DNA of 64,000 nt from NCBI RefSeq assembly GCF_003688405.1, contig NZ_REFC01000013.1, forward strand, positions 434,001-498,000. Direction: 5' to 3'. The translations under genes and the position numbers were made by a program. The notes under the pieces were generated by a model, which made no database searches, was not told where the DNA came from, and was given only the letters and a program-made list of their open reading frames with translations. This stretch comes from Ulvibacter antarcticus. GTDB lineage: Bacteria; Bacteroidota; Bacteroidia; Flavobacteriales; Flavobacteriaceae. Position 1 is the first letter of the stretch. Each line of letters begins with the position of its first letter. Shown piece after piece: positions 37,846 to 46,260 of the stretch.

Positions 37846-38566
37846 ATTTCCCACATATCAACGTTTTGGAGATTCGGCGGTGCTGATTCGTTGGGAGAAC
37901 GAAATTTCTTCGACCATCAATTCTGAAGTTATCGAAATGGAAGCTTATGTGAAGGACTGTTTTTCAGAAGAAATAATAGAAACAGTTCCTACCTATAATT
38001 CGCTGGCAATTTATCTGAAATATGCGAACAATGTGACAAGCTTTTTAGAAAAAGTAAGGTCGATTAAAGAAATTGATTCTAACGTGAAACCTGTAACTCG
38101 TTACATCGTGTATATTCCGGTTTGTTACGAGCAAGGCTTTGCTATGGATCTTGAAGCATTGGCAACAAGACATGAACTTACCCCTTCAGAAGTAGTGACC
38201 TTACATACAGAAGCGAGCTACCGAGTATATTTTAACGGTTTTTTACCAGGATTTCCGTATTTGGGAGGGCTTCCAATTAAATTGCATACAGCGCGCAAAA
38301 AGACGCCTAGACTGCATATTGAAGCTGGATCGGTGGCAATAGGTGGCGGTCAGACGGGAATTTACACAATACCTTCTCCGGGAGGTTGGAATATCATTGG
38401 CAGATGTCCTTTGCGTTTTTTTTCTTCGGAAATAACTCCGGTTTCAATGCTACAGGCTGGTGATGAGGTGAAGTTTATCCCAATTACTTCCGAAGCATTT
38501 AAAAAGATTGAAAATGAGGTGGCGAGTAATACTTATATCATAAGAAAGGAGCTGCGTTATGATTAA
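37838..38566 (+). CDS. pxpB: 5-oxoprolinase subunit B (KipI family)
   Basis: A 242-aa cyclophilin-like subunit of 5-oxoprolinase, homologous to Bacillus KipI. The N-terminal YQRFGDSAVLIRW and the conserved central block FNGFLPGFPYLGGLPIKLH are seen. TPRLHIEAGSVAIGGGQTGI and PSPGGWNIIGRCPLRFF follow. It overlaps both neighbours by 8 bases, so the three subunits are made from one coupled operon. Confidence 0.94.
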   Translation: MNKFPTYQRFGDSAVLIRWENEISSTINSEVIEMEAYVKDCFSEEIIETVPTYNSLAIYLKYANNVTSFLEKVRSIKEIDSNVKPVTRYIVYIPVCYEQGFAMDLEALATRHELTPSEVVTLHTEASYRVYFNGFLPGFPYLGGLPIKLHTARKKTPRLHIEAGSVAIGGGQTGIYTIPSPGGWNIIGRCPLRFFSSEITPVSMLQAGDEVKFIPITSEAFKKIENEVASNTYIIRKELRYD

Positions 38567-39404
38567 AGTTTTATCCGGCGGACTTTTAACAAGCATTCAG
38601 GATTTGGGACGTTTTGGTTACCGAAGTTCGGGAGTGCCTTTGAGTGGTGTAATGGATGCAGTTTCAGCTAGGCTCGCCAATAAATTGATGGAAAATACAC
38701 CTTCCGAGGCTCTGATGGAAATAACAAATAGCGGTCCGGTTTTACATTTTTTGGAAGGTGCCGAAATAGCAATCACAGGTGCCGCTTTTAAGCCCACGAT
38801 CAATGATATAGGAGTTTCTATGAATTCCAGAATTAGAGTTCCAAAAGACGGTATTTTAAAATTTGGGTTACCAGATTATGGACTTCGTGCTTATCTGGCA
38901 ATGAAAGGTGGTTTCTCTACTGAAGAAATCTTAGGGAGTAGAAGTCAATATCAGAGTATTACTAAAAAAAAGAGAGTGGAGAAAGGTGATAGCTTTTTAT
39001 TGGAACCCTTTGAGTTAATTAATGGGCTTGCAACTGCTTCAGTTAAGGTTGATTTAAAGCATTTTTCTTCGGAAATGATCGAAGTTTATCCCGGTCCCGA
39101 ATTCGATTTCCTTCCAAAGTCATTTCAGAAAGAAATAGTAAAAAAACCATTACAGATATTAGCTGAAAGCAACAGGATGGCATATCTACTTAAAGGTTTT
39201 GAAGAATTTTCGGCCAATGAGATTATTACAGGTCCCGTACAGCCGGGAACTGTTCAATTAACGCCTTCCGGACAATGTATCGTATTAATGCGGGATGCCC
39301 AAACCACCGGCGGCTATGCTCGGATTTTACAACTTAGTGAAAGTGCCATATCACAATTATCACAAAAACGAACTTTCGAAAAAGTATATTTCAAATTGAT
39401 CTAA
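38559..39404 (+). CDS. pxpC: 5-oxoprolinase subunit C (KipA family, biotin-dependent carboxyltransferase-like fold)
   Basis: A 281-aa subunit completing the PxpABC complex. LLTSIQDLGRFGYRSSGVPL at the N-terminus, GAEIAITGAAF, VYPGPEFDFLP and GPVQPGTVQLTPSGQCIVLM are characteristic. The C-terminal end overlaps by 4 bases with the convergent stop of the eCIS ATPase gene, so there is no spacer and no visible terminator between the two regions. Confidence 0.94.
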   Translation: MIKVLSGGLLTSIQDLGRFGYRSSGVPLSGVMDAVSARLANKLMENTPSEALMEITNSGPVLHFLEGAEIAITGAAFKPTINDIGVSMNSRIRVPKDGILKFGLPDYGLRAYLAMKGGFSTEEILGSRSQYQSITKKKRVEKGDSFLLEPFELINGLATASVKVDLKHFSSEMIEVYPGPEFDFLPKSFQKEIVKKPLQILAESNRMAYLLKGFEEFSANEIITGPVQPGTVQLTPSGQCIVLMRDAQTTGGYARILQLSESAISQLSQKRTFEKVYFKLI

Positions 39405-40720
39405 AACATCCTATTTTCCTTGAGGAATTCTTTTTTAATTCCTTCCATTAGAATTTTGGTTGTAAGTCGATCCTTTTTCTCACTTAACACTCTTAGACAG
39501 CAGAAATGGATAATATTGATAATGTTTGATCCGCTCAATTCATACTTTCTTGCTATTTCTCTTAAATCGATCTCTTTGTCAAGCTTCAGATTGTTGGGTA
39601 AGTTTTTCTCCCATAGAACTTTTCGTTCTTTAGCTCCAGGCATCCCAAAACCAACGATTGCCTGAAACCTTCGCGTAAATGCATCATCGATATTATCTTT
39701 AAAATTAGAAGCTAATATTACGAGTCCGCTGTGCGACTCTATTCGTTGCAACAAATAAGACACCTCCTGATTGGCATATTTATCGTGTGCATCTCGTACA
39801 TTAGTTCGCTTTCCGAAGATAGCATCGGCCTCATCGAAAAAGAGAATCCAGTCTTTATTAGCGGCTTTGTTAAAGAGATTAGAAAGGTTTTTTTCTGTTT
39901 CACCTATATATTTCGAAACCACGGTAGAAAGGTCTATTCTGTAAACTGGCTTCCCGGTAAATTTCCCTAATAGCGTTGCAGTGAGTGTTTTTCCAGTTCC
40001 TGAAGGTCCATGAAATAAGGCACGATAACCATCTTTAATTCGGGAATTCATGCCCCAATCTTTCATCACAATCTCATTGTATTCCAACCATATTTCAAGA
40101 TCCTGAATTTGCGCCAAAGTTTTATCATTGAGCACCAAATCGTTCCAAATGAGTTCGGTTTCCAGTTTTTCGGCGGGAAAATCCGTACTTAGTTTTGGAG
40201 ACGGAATTTCACCTGTAGTGAGTTCGAATAAACAATCTGGAAACAAGTTAAGTTTACCACTCATAGCAGGTTCACCAGCCGGAACTCCTTCCAAATACAT
40301 AATCTGCTCTTTATGAAAAATATGATTTTCCTGAAACATATTAAAACAATCAACGCGTTGCTTCAGATTAGAACCTCCTAGAATAAACAGTACGGTTTCA
40401 CCTGTAGGCAAAATACCACGATGATTTTTTCCTTTTACCCCGCCAAACATGGGGAAATCGGATCCATCTGGAAATTCTTCAGAAACTATTGTTAAAAAAT
40501 AATCTGGTAAAAGGTGTGGAACTAAAGCAAGTAAAAGCGTAATATATTCTGATGATGAAAGTTCATGAGTGATTATGAATTCACTAATTGCGGAACCTTC
40601 GAGGGATTTTAATGAAAATTTGGGTGCAGTCTTGGCAAAATCGGCTTTAGGGTTTTGCAATCGCCATTTGATGACGTCTTTCAAATAAACAAAAAGTTTG
40701 TTGAGGTCGTTAAATTCCAT
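39401..40720 (-). CDS. eCIS AAA+ ATPase (Afp15-like)
   Basis: A 439-aa ATPase. The C-terminal AAA+ module has Walker A GPSGTGKTLTATLLGK (about residue 236), Walker B WILFFDEADAIFG (about 290) and an arginine-finger region (DDAFTRRFQ). The N-terminal 200 residues are family-specific and contain an odd small motif FGGVKGKNHRGILPTGET. ATPases of this type are core genes of Afp/PVC/MAC injection systems and act in particle assembly. It is the last gene of the cluster, 6 bases after the muramidase. Confidence 0.92.
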   Translation of the reverse strand: MEFNDLNKLFVYLKDVIKWRLQNPKADFAKTAPKFSLKSLEGSAISEFIITHELSSSEYITLLLALVPHLLPDYFLTIVSEEFPDGSDFPMFGGVKGKNHRGILPTGETVLFILGGSNLKQRVDCFNMFQENHIFHKEQIMYLEGVPAGEPAMSGKLNLFPDCLFELTTGEIPSPKLSTDFPAEKLETELIWNDLVLNDKTLAQIQDLEIWLEYNEIVMKDWGMNSRIKDGYRALFHGPSGTGKTLTATLLGKFTGKPVYRIDLSTVVSKYIGETEKNLSNLFNKAANKDWILFFDEADAIFGKRTNVRDAHDKYANQEVSYLLQRIESHSGLVILASNFKDNIDDAFTRRFQAIVGFGMPGAKERKVLWEKNLPNNLKLDKEIDLREIARKYELSGSNIINIIHFCCLRVLSEKKDRLTTKILMEGIKKEFLKENRMF

Positions 40721-40726
40721 ACGCGT

Positions 40727-41548
40727 TTATTTATATCTGTTGTAAGCGGATTCTAATTTGGTATCGTACTTGTTTTCTTTATAACCGGACCCATTATATC
40801 CTTTCGCAAATGCGGCCCAATTCTTTGATTTTAAATGACGGATAAGGTTATTGGCTTTACAAAATCGTCCGAAAGCCTCTAAATGAGCCTTTTCGTGAGT
40901 GTACATATCTGAAACGAAACTATTTACATTAGGATATCCAAGAAGTTTATAATGGAAACCCATGATTTGAAATGATCCGTAAGAAGCAGCGGAATAAGCA
41001 GAATCATTGAGATGCTTGTCATCGCTAATCGCTGCGGCACGTTCCAAACGATCGTATTCTTTTCCACCGCCAACATAATGGTTGCGGGTCCATTTTTCGT
41101 AAAGTACATTTTCAGTGTTGCTGTTTAAAAAATCGTTGGGTATTAGTCCGCGATTCTTTAATTCCCGCCAAAATATATGCCCTTCAAATAGTATTCTTGG
41201 CCGTCCATCTAATAAAAATCCTTTTCCATTACTCTCTATTTCATTGACTGCTTTCACTGCAGCTAATTCTATTTCATATTTATCAGCAAAATCGATGAGG
41301 TTCTGTTCTGATAAAAATTTATCACTAAAGCCGGTCAGTGAATCTTGTGCTAGTATAAGTTTGGTCCACGTTTTGAGTCCGACAATTCCATCCGAGACAA
41401 GGCCATTTTTTAATTGAAAATCAAGTACAGCGCGATGCGTATCCATTCCGAAGTAGGTAGAAATATAGACCTCATAGCCCAAAGATGTTAGTATTTCTTC
41501 CAAAAAATAGACCTCAGAGTCTTTGGATCGATATCTAATAGTTTTCAT
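40727..41548 (-). CDS. N-acetylmuramidase (DUF3380) with peptidoglycan-binding domain
   Basis: A 273-aa cell-wall hydrolase without a signal peptide. The N-terminal peptidoglycan-binding fold (residues about 8-68, YFGMDTHRAVLDFQLKNGLV) is followed by the N-acetylmuramidase domain. That domain has AVKAVNEIESNGKGFL with the likely catalytic Glu, RILFEGHIFWREL and AAISDDKHLNDSAYSAASYG. Genes of this kind occur in eCIS clusters. Lack of a signal suggests export by lysis, by the particle itself, or action during particle release. It lies 158 bases after the DUF4157 toxin-like gene, so it may have its own promoter. Confidence 0.9.
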   Translation of the reverse strand: MKTIRYRSKDSEVYFLEEILTSLGYEVYISTYFGMDTHRAVLDFQLKNGLVSDGIVGLKTWTKLILAQDSLTGFSDKFLSEQNLIDFADKYEIELAAVKAVNEIESNGKGFLLDGRPRILFEGHIFWRELKNRGLIPNDFLNSNTENVLYEKWTRNHYVGGGKEYDRLERAAAISDDKHLNDSAYSAASYGSFQIMGFHYKLLGYPNVNSFVSDMYTHEKAHLEAFGRFCKANNLIRHLKSKNWAAFAKGYNGSGYKENKYDTKLESAYNRYK

Positions 41549-41706
41549 AATTGTAGTTTAATGCGTTAGTTGATTGTAAGTTACAGTAAACCAATCAAGC
41601 ACGCAAACGTGTTTTTCCTATAATATAAAGGGGTATTTGGCCTTTTGCTTCGGAATTGACATTAACATTTATCAACTTACACTACTTTTTTAAACTCTCC
41701 TTTTTC

Positions 41707-44700
41707 CTATGTTTTTTTCTTAATTAATTTTTCTACAAGCGAATCATAACCACTATCCGACTTTAGGTCTCCGGCTGTTGTATTATTTAGTTTATAATTT
41801 ACACTCATGAACTTTCCGGGGATGCCTTTAATATCTTTACGTACGAGAGCGATTAAATCGTTAGACATTTGATCATTAATCTCTTGCACTTGAATAGTAT
41901 TATCTTTTTTTGCTTCTTCATTTATCGCGGCTTTTAACGAAGAACTATCTGCTTTCTCACCTTTAATTTTTGACGTTATTTCTAATTCAAAGTTTGATTG
42001 ATTATTTTCGGTTTTATCTTGAAGGTTTTTGGCGATATCATCTTCTTTCTTTTTCATCTTACTTGTGTTGTAATCGGGAGAACTAGGATAAATATTTTGG
42101 TCTTTATTCTTTCCTGAGCCACCGAATCTGTCTGCAATTAGATGAGCATTATGAAAACCTTGATGAGCAGAATCAGTTTTACCTCTTGCCCCTCCCGCGT
42201 TTTTTAATTTTAAACTACTTCCTTCAACAACTCTTGTTTCGGTAATATCCTCGTTACTTGACAAGGCCTTATCGTAAGAAATATTTATCTTAAACTCTGG
42301 TCCTTCATTTCCTTCATCTGTTTTAGTTGCATAAGTAACTACATATCCATTCTCTACTTCTTCAATTTTTTTGTTGGTAGGAATGTAGTTATCATGTTCT
42401 GGTTCACTTGATCCTGATTTAGGACCTAACTTTAATTTCCCCTCTTTATCAATATGCACCTGAGCCGAGTCAGACGCGCTTTTTCGTCGTATATAATACT
42501 TATCATTTTGCACTAAAAACTTATAACCGGCTCCTTCAATTTCTGATTTATGATCATTACCATACTTTGAAATTTCTGTGTTATTACTTTTTAATAATTT
42601 TTTGTTGATGAAATTAAGAATAACCTCCTGACCTAAACTCTCTTTTTCAGTCTCACCCTCAGGGTTAATTTTAACTCTGATATAATACTTCCCTGTTGTA
42701 GCATCTTGCAATAGTTCAATTTTCTCTAGACTATATTTTGTTTTAATACCAGGCAATTGTTGGTTTACATCTTCTGGTGTAGCATCAGCTTTATCCAATA
42801 ATTCATTTCCTTCTTGAACTGCAGATTTTACATCTTCCTGTTTTTCTTCTGCTGTTCTTTCATCAGTCTCTTCACCTTCAGATTTTTCTCCTTTTCCTAT
42901 TCCTAATTTTTGAAGCAATTTCCGTGAAGCCTTCTTCGCCTTAATAATCAACTTATTTATCGCCCGATCAATTCGTTTTCTTACTTTTTTAATGATCTTC
43001 TGTACCTTGCCTACAAGCCCTCCAAGGCCTATTATTTTTGCAAATAGCTTTATCACCAATGGTACTAGAAGTGCCAAACCTCGTTCAATGGCAGTGGCTA
43101 CTAAACTCACACTACCAGCCGCCATGGCTCGTATTGCTTCAATCAAAGCTGGTATTAGCATTAGGGCAGATTCAACAAAGAATACTATAAAGTCTTTGAT
43201 TGCCATAATCGCTTTTATAAATCCTGCACCCGGAATAAGTAAACTCAGTAACCATTTAATTCCGGCCTCGATTACCTGAGTGATAAGCATTTCCTTGATC
43301 GAATCAATAATGGTTTCTTTGAGGTCATTAAATTGCTCTTTGAGGTATTCCCATATACCTGCAACACCTTGAGTTCTTATAATTTGGAACATCTCCAAGC
43401 CAAATTCCATAGCTTGTACAACGGGTTCTCCTAGCAACTTCACAGCTTTTTCTCGCATATAATCCCAGCTTAGCCCCAGAACTTGCATCACAAGACTAAA
43501 AATTCCTTTTAAGCTAAACAGATTTTCAGGAATAGTAATTCCCATAGGACCCAAAGATCCTGTTAACCATTGAACAAACCCTGATAACAAATGAGTCTCT
43601 ATATTCGTAACAAAATTGTCAAATCCTTGCTTTATACCATCAAATAAGTTCGAAACAAATCCGATTGGGTCTGCCATGATTATGGATAGCACAGATTGAA
43701 TTTCGGCAAGAAGATCGGTTATAAGTTGCTTTAGTTTACTTATGGTTTCAATTACGCCGTTTATCGCATCCATTGCCATATCAATCAATCCGCGATTCGC
43801 AGCTTTCATTTCATCTATTCGTTCATCGATTTCAGTAAGGCTGTCGTTATATTGTTGCGCAAGAGAATCGATTAATTCATCTTGTTTGGAATTTACACTA
43901 TCTGTAAGTTCATCAAATTTATCTTGAATTTCTTCAGCCGCTTCCTTTCCAATTGATTGTAAATTTTCCGGCAAGGCATCCACATAATCAGTAACTTCTT
44001 GTTTTCCTGTTTCGATGCGATTTTTAGCCTCATTCAATTTTAAGGCTATATAATTTGAAATATCCGTAAGAGCAACATCCATTATATTGATATAGAGCTT
44101 ACGACCTTGAACAAAAAACTCATTTACTTCATCAGGTAATCCCGTAAACACATCTCCAACCCATGTAAAAGCGCCTCCAATTCCACTATATCGTTCTGCT
44201 TTATAAAGACTCATTTTAAGATCTACATAATCTTCAAAATCTTGTTTCGAATTGGTAGCTGCGGTATCAAACTTTTCAGCAACCTGTATGTCTAAGTCAT
44301 CTAGTAAAGTTTCAACATCAATCTTAGTTGACTCATAAATACTATCGATCTCATTCGAGATTCTTTCTCTTTCGGACGTGTTTTGTGTGCCGGTTTCTGA
44401 TTGTTGGCCTACAACATCATTTAGTAAAACATCTCTGTTTTGATGCATTTCTGAAATACCCGTAGCTCCCGAATTTTCTGCCTGTTGTTGCGAAGCAGTC
44501 AAAGATTGAGATTCTGTTTGTCTGAAGGCGTCTGGAGCCGATTCGGTATTAGATCTCGCCTCATCTCTTGATCCAAGAGCAGAAGTAAACGCCGGCTCAT
44601 TAGAATTTGCTAGTTGCTCATCGGTAACCTCATTTTCAGCCATTTGCTGATCTACTTCCGACATGTTCTCCTGAAGAGGTTGAGAAACATGGCTTTCAGG

Positions 44701-46248
44701 TCTTGCATTTGGCATTGCATTTTGTGCACTAACCGAAGCCGGACGATGACCAACAGGCGCATTGGGCAAAATACTCACTTCTCGTTGCGGAACTGCTTCA
44801 ACATTAGGTGGTGCTTCTGTGGCAACAGCTATGGGGCCCGCGATCGCTTGTTGTTCTTGAGTGGCATCATTGGAAGCGGCATTGCTTATTTCCTGAATAT
44901 TGTTATTCTTATCAAATTTGTCGGCTGCTTCTTCATCGGCAGGAAGTTCCATTTCTTCTATACGCTTCATCAACTTTGCCTTAAACGCCACTGCGTCAAA
45001 TTCTCCTGGCTCCTGAGCATCCATTTGCTCCACCTGATTTGCCTGCGCAGTGCCCATTTGCTCGTTCGACGGGATTGCTGCGGCACTTTGTGCGGATCCC
45101 ACGGCGATGTCGGCAGCTTCGTGTTCACCTTGCTGATCGGCTGTGTATTCTACACTATTCTCAACACTTATGAAATTAGGATCTTCTTCCGGACTTCTTG
45201 GTATTACTTCTAGCTCTGGAGTTTCTTCTGTTGTAGTTTCTGAAGAATTTTCTGTTGTAATGACTACTTCGGAAGCTTCAGATGTAATAGAATTATCAGT
45301 GGGTTGTTGAATTGTGGTTGCAGTAGTTTCCGAAGCGATATTAGAAAGCGTTGTAACTTCCGAAGTACTTGGTTCAGTCGCTGTTTCCGAAGTTAAAGGA
45401 TTTACAGCCCCCTGTTGAATAGTATGTGTGAGTTCATGCGCAAGTAATAATTGTCCATCTCTCGAACCCGGATCGAATTTCCCTTGATTGAAATAAACGT
45501 GATTCTTGTTGGTAAAAGCCTTGGCACCAAGATCCTTACTCATAGCAACTGCTTGTGGCCCGGTGTGGATTTTAACCTGACTAAAATCGGCGCCAAAACC
45601 CTGCTGCATCTGCGCCAATAAAGTTTTCGGCATCATTGAGCCACTGCCTCTGGAACTTTTTAATTTTGTGCCAATATTCGACTTTTGAAGTGCCGGAGCA
45701 CTTAACTTAGTTTGAACTTCTTCCTCTTTGGCCTCCATTTGGACGTCTTCCTCTTCAGATTTAGCCTGAACCGCTTCTTCTTCGGCCTCCATTTGAACAG
45801 ATTCTTCATCTTCTTTTTTCTGAAAGTCTTCTTCTTCCTTAGATTGAATTTCTTCAAAAGGCATACGCTGTACATTTTCTTGCTCCGATTCGCAGGAATC
45901 GCATTTCTCCTGAATGGTTTCTTCTTCCATAGGAGCTAGCTGCACTGAGGGGGTTATAGATTCAGCAATGGGCTTTTCCTGAATCGTTTCATTTTTTTCC
46001 GAAGCCTTTTGAATACTATTGGGTGCGGAAGGTGGAAAGAACGGAGTTGCCCCGGTCAAAGATGAGCTGTTTTGAGTTTTTGAAACCACTTTTTCGGCAA
46101 CAGAATCTGCTTCTACCTCGTATTTATCATTAGGTTTACCAATGGCGAGCTTAGCTTGAATAAAGGGTGTAGCTGTCTCACTCTTATTAAAAAGAGAGTT
46201 ATTATTGGCCTTCCCGGTTTTATTATTTGCCGTTGCTCGTGTAAACAT
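41707..46248 (-). CDS. DUF4157 eCIS-associated giant protein with nuclease-like C-terminus (probable toxin cargo)
   Basis: A 1513-aa protein, probably cargo of the adjacent injection system. The N-terminus has PFIQAKLAIGKPNDKYEVEA (residues 28-47) and acidic repeats of the VQMEAEEEAVQAK type (about 105-182). DUF4157 spans about 200-280, with the zincin motif HELTH at 271-275 in LLLAHELTHTIQQG. Glu/Asn/Ser-rich and coiled-coil stretches fill about 290-900, and a strongly hydrophobic region with GAGFIKAIMAIKDFIVFF lies around 1000-1110. Near the end, NAHLIADRFGGSGKNKDQNI (His at about 1369), followed by PSSPDYN, looks like a DNA/RNA non-specific endonuclease (His-Me finger) core. No immunity gene is adjacent. 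The nuclease call is inferred from motif shape. Confidence 0.85.
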   Translation of the reverse strand: MFTRATANNKTGKANNNSLFNKSETATPFIQAKLAIGKPNDKYEVEADSVAEKVVSKTQNSSSLTGATPFFPPSAPNSIQKASEKNETIQEKPIAESITPSVQLAPMEEETIQEKCDSCESEQENVQRMPFEEIQSKEEEDFQKKEDEESVQMEAEEEAVQAKSEEEDVQMEAKEEEVQTKLSAPALQKSNIGTKLKSSRGSGSMMPKTLLAQMQQGFGADFSQVKIHTGPQAVAMSKDLGAKAFTNKNHVYFNQGKFDPGSRDGQLLLAHELTHTIQQGAVNPLTSETATEPSTSEVTTLSNIASETTATTIQQPTDNSITSEASEVVITTENSSETTTEETPELEVIPRSPEEDPNFISVENSVEYTADQQGEHEAADIAVGSAQSAAAIPSNEQMGTAQANQVEQMDAQEPGEFDAVAFKAKLMKRIEEMELPADEEAADKFDKNNNIQEISNAASNDATQEQQAIAGPIAVATEAPPNVEAVPQREVSILPNAPVGHRPASVSAQNAMPNARPESHVSQPLQENMSEVDQQMAENEVTDEQLANSNEPAFTSALGSRDEARSNTESAPDAFRQTESQSLTASQQQAENSGATGISEMHQNRDVLLNDVVGQQSETGTQNTSERERISNEIDSIYESTKIDVETLLDDLDIQVAEKFDTAATNSKQDFEDYVDLKMSLYKAERYSGIGGAFTWVGDVFTGLPDEVNEFFVQGRKLYINIMDVALTDISNYIALKLNEAKNRIETGKQEVTDYVDALPENLQSIGKEAAEEIQDKFDELTDSVNSKQDELIDSLAQQYNDSLTEIDERIDEMKAANRGLIDMAMDAINGVIETISKLKQLITDLLAEIQSVLSIIMADPIGFVSNLFDGIKQGFDNFVTNIETHLLSGFVQWLTGSLGPMGITIPENLFSLKGIFSLVMQVLGLSWDYMREKAVKLLGEPVVQAMEFGLEMFQIIRTQGVAGIWEYLKEQFNDLKETIIDSIKEMLITQVIEAGIKWLLSLLIPGAGFIKAIMAIKDFIVFFVESALMLIPALIEAIRAMAAGSVSLVATAIERGLALLVPLVIKLFAKIIGLGGLVGKVQKIIKKVRKRIDRAINKLIIKAKKASRKLLQKLGIGKGEKSEGEETDERTAEEKQEDVKSAVQEGNELLDKADATPEDVNQQLPGIKTKYSLEKIELLQDATTGKYYIRVKINPEGETEKESLGQEVILNFINKKLLKSNNTEISKYGNDHKSEIEGAGYKFLVQNDKYYIRRKSASDSAQVHIDKEGKLKLGPKSGSSEPEHDNYIPTNKKIEEVENGYVVTYATKTDEGNEGPEFKINISYDKALSSNEDITETRVVEGSSLKLKNAGGARGKTDSAHQGFHNAHLIADRFGGSGKNKDQNIYPSSPDYNTSKMKKKEDDIAKNLQDKTENNQSNFELEITSKIKGEKADSSSLKAAINEEAKKDNTIQVQEINDQMSNDLIALVRKDIKGIPGKFMSVNYKLNNTTAGDLKSDSGYDSLVEKLIKKKT

Positions 46249-46260
46249 TTTTTATTTTTT

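Noticed and set aside
41601-41616. ACGCAAACGT near the muramidase start, identical to half of the operator at 1520
   Set aside because: The second half (GTTTTTCC) breaks the palindrome, so it is probably chance.
44614-45213. Long plus-strand ORF (199 codons) opposite the DUF4157 gene
   Set aside because: It is the antisense shadow of a low-complexity Glu/Ser/Thr-rich coding region; the translation is Cys- and Arg-rich with no family pattern.
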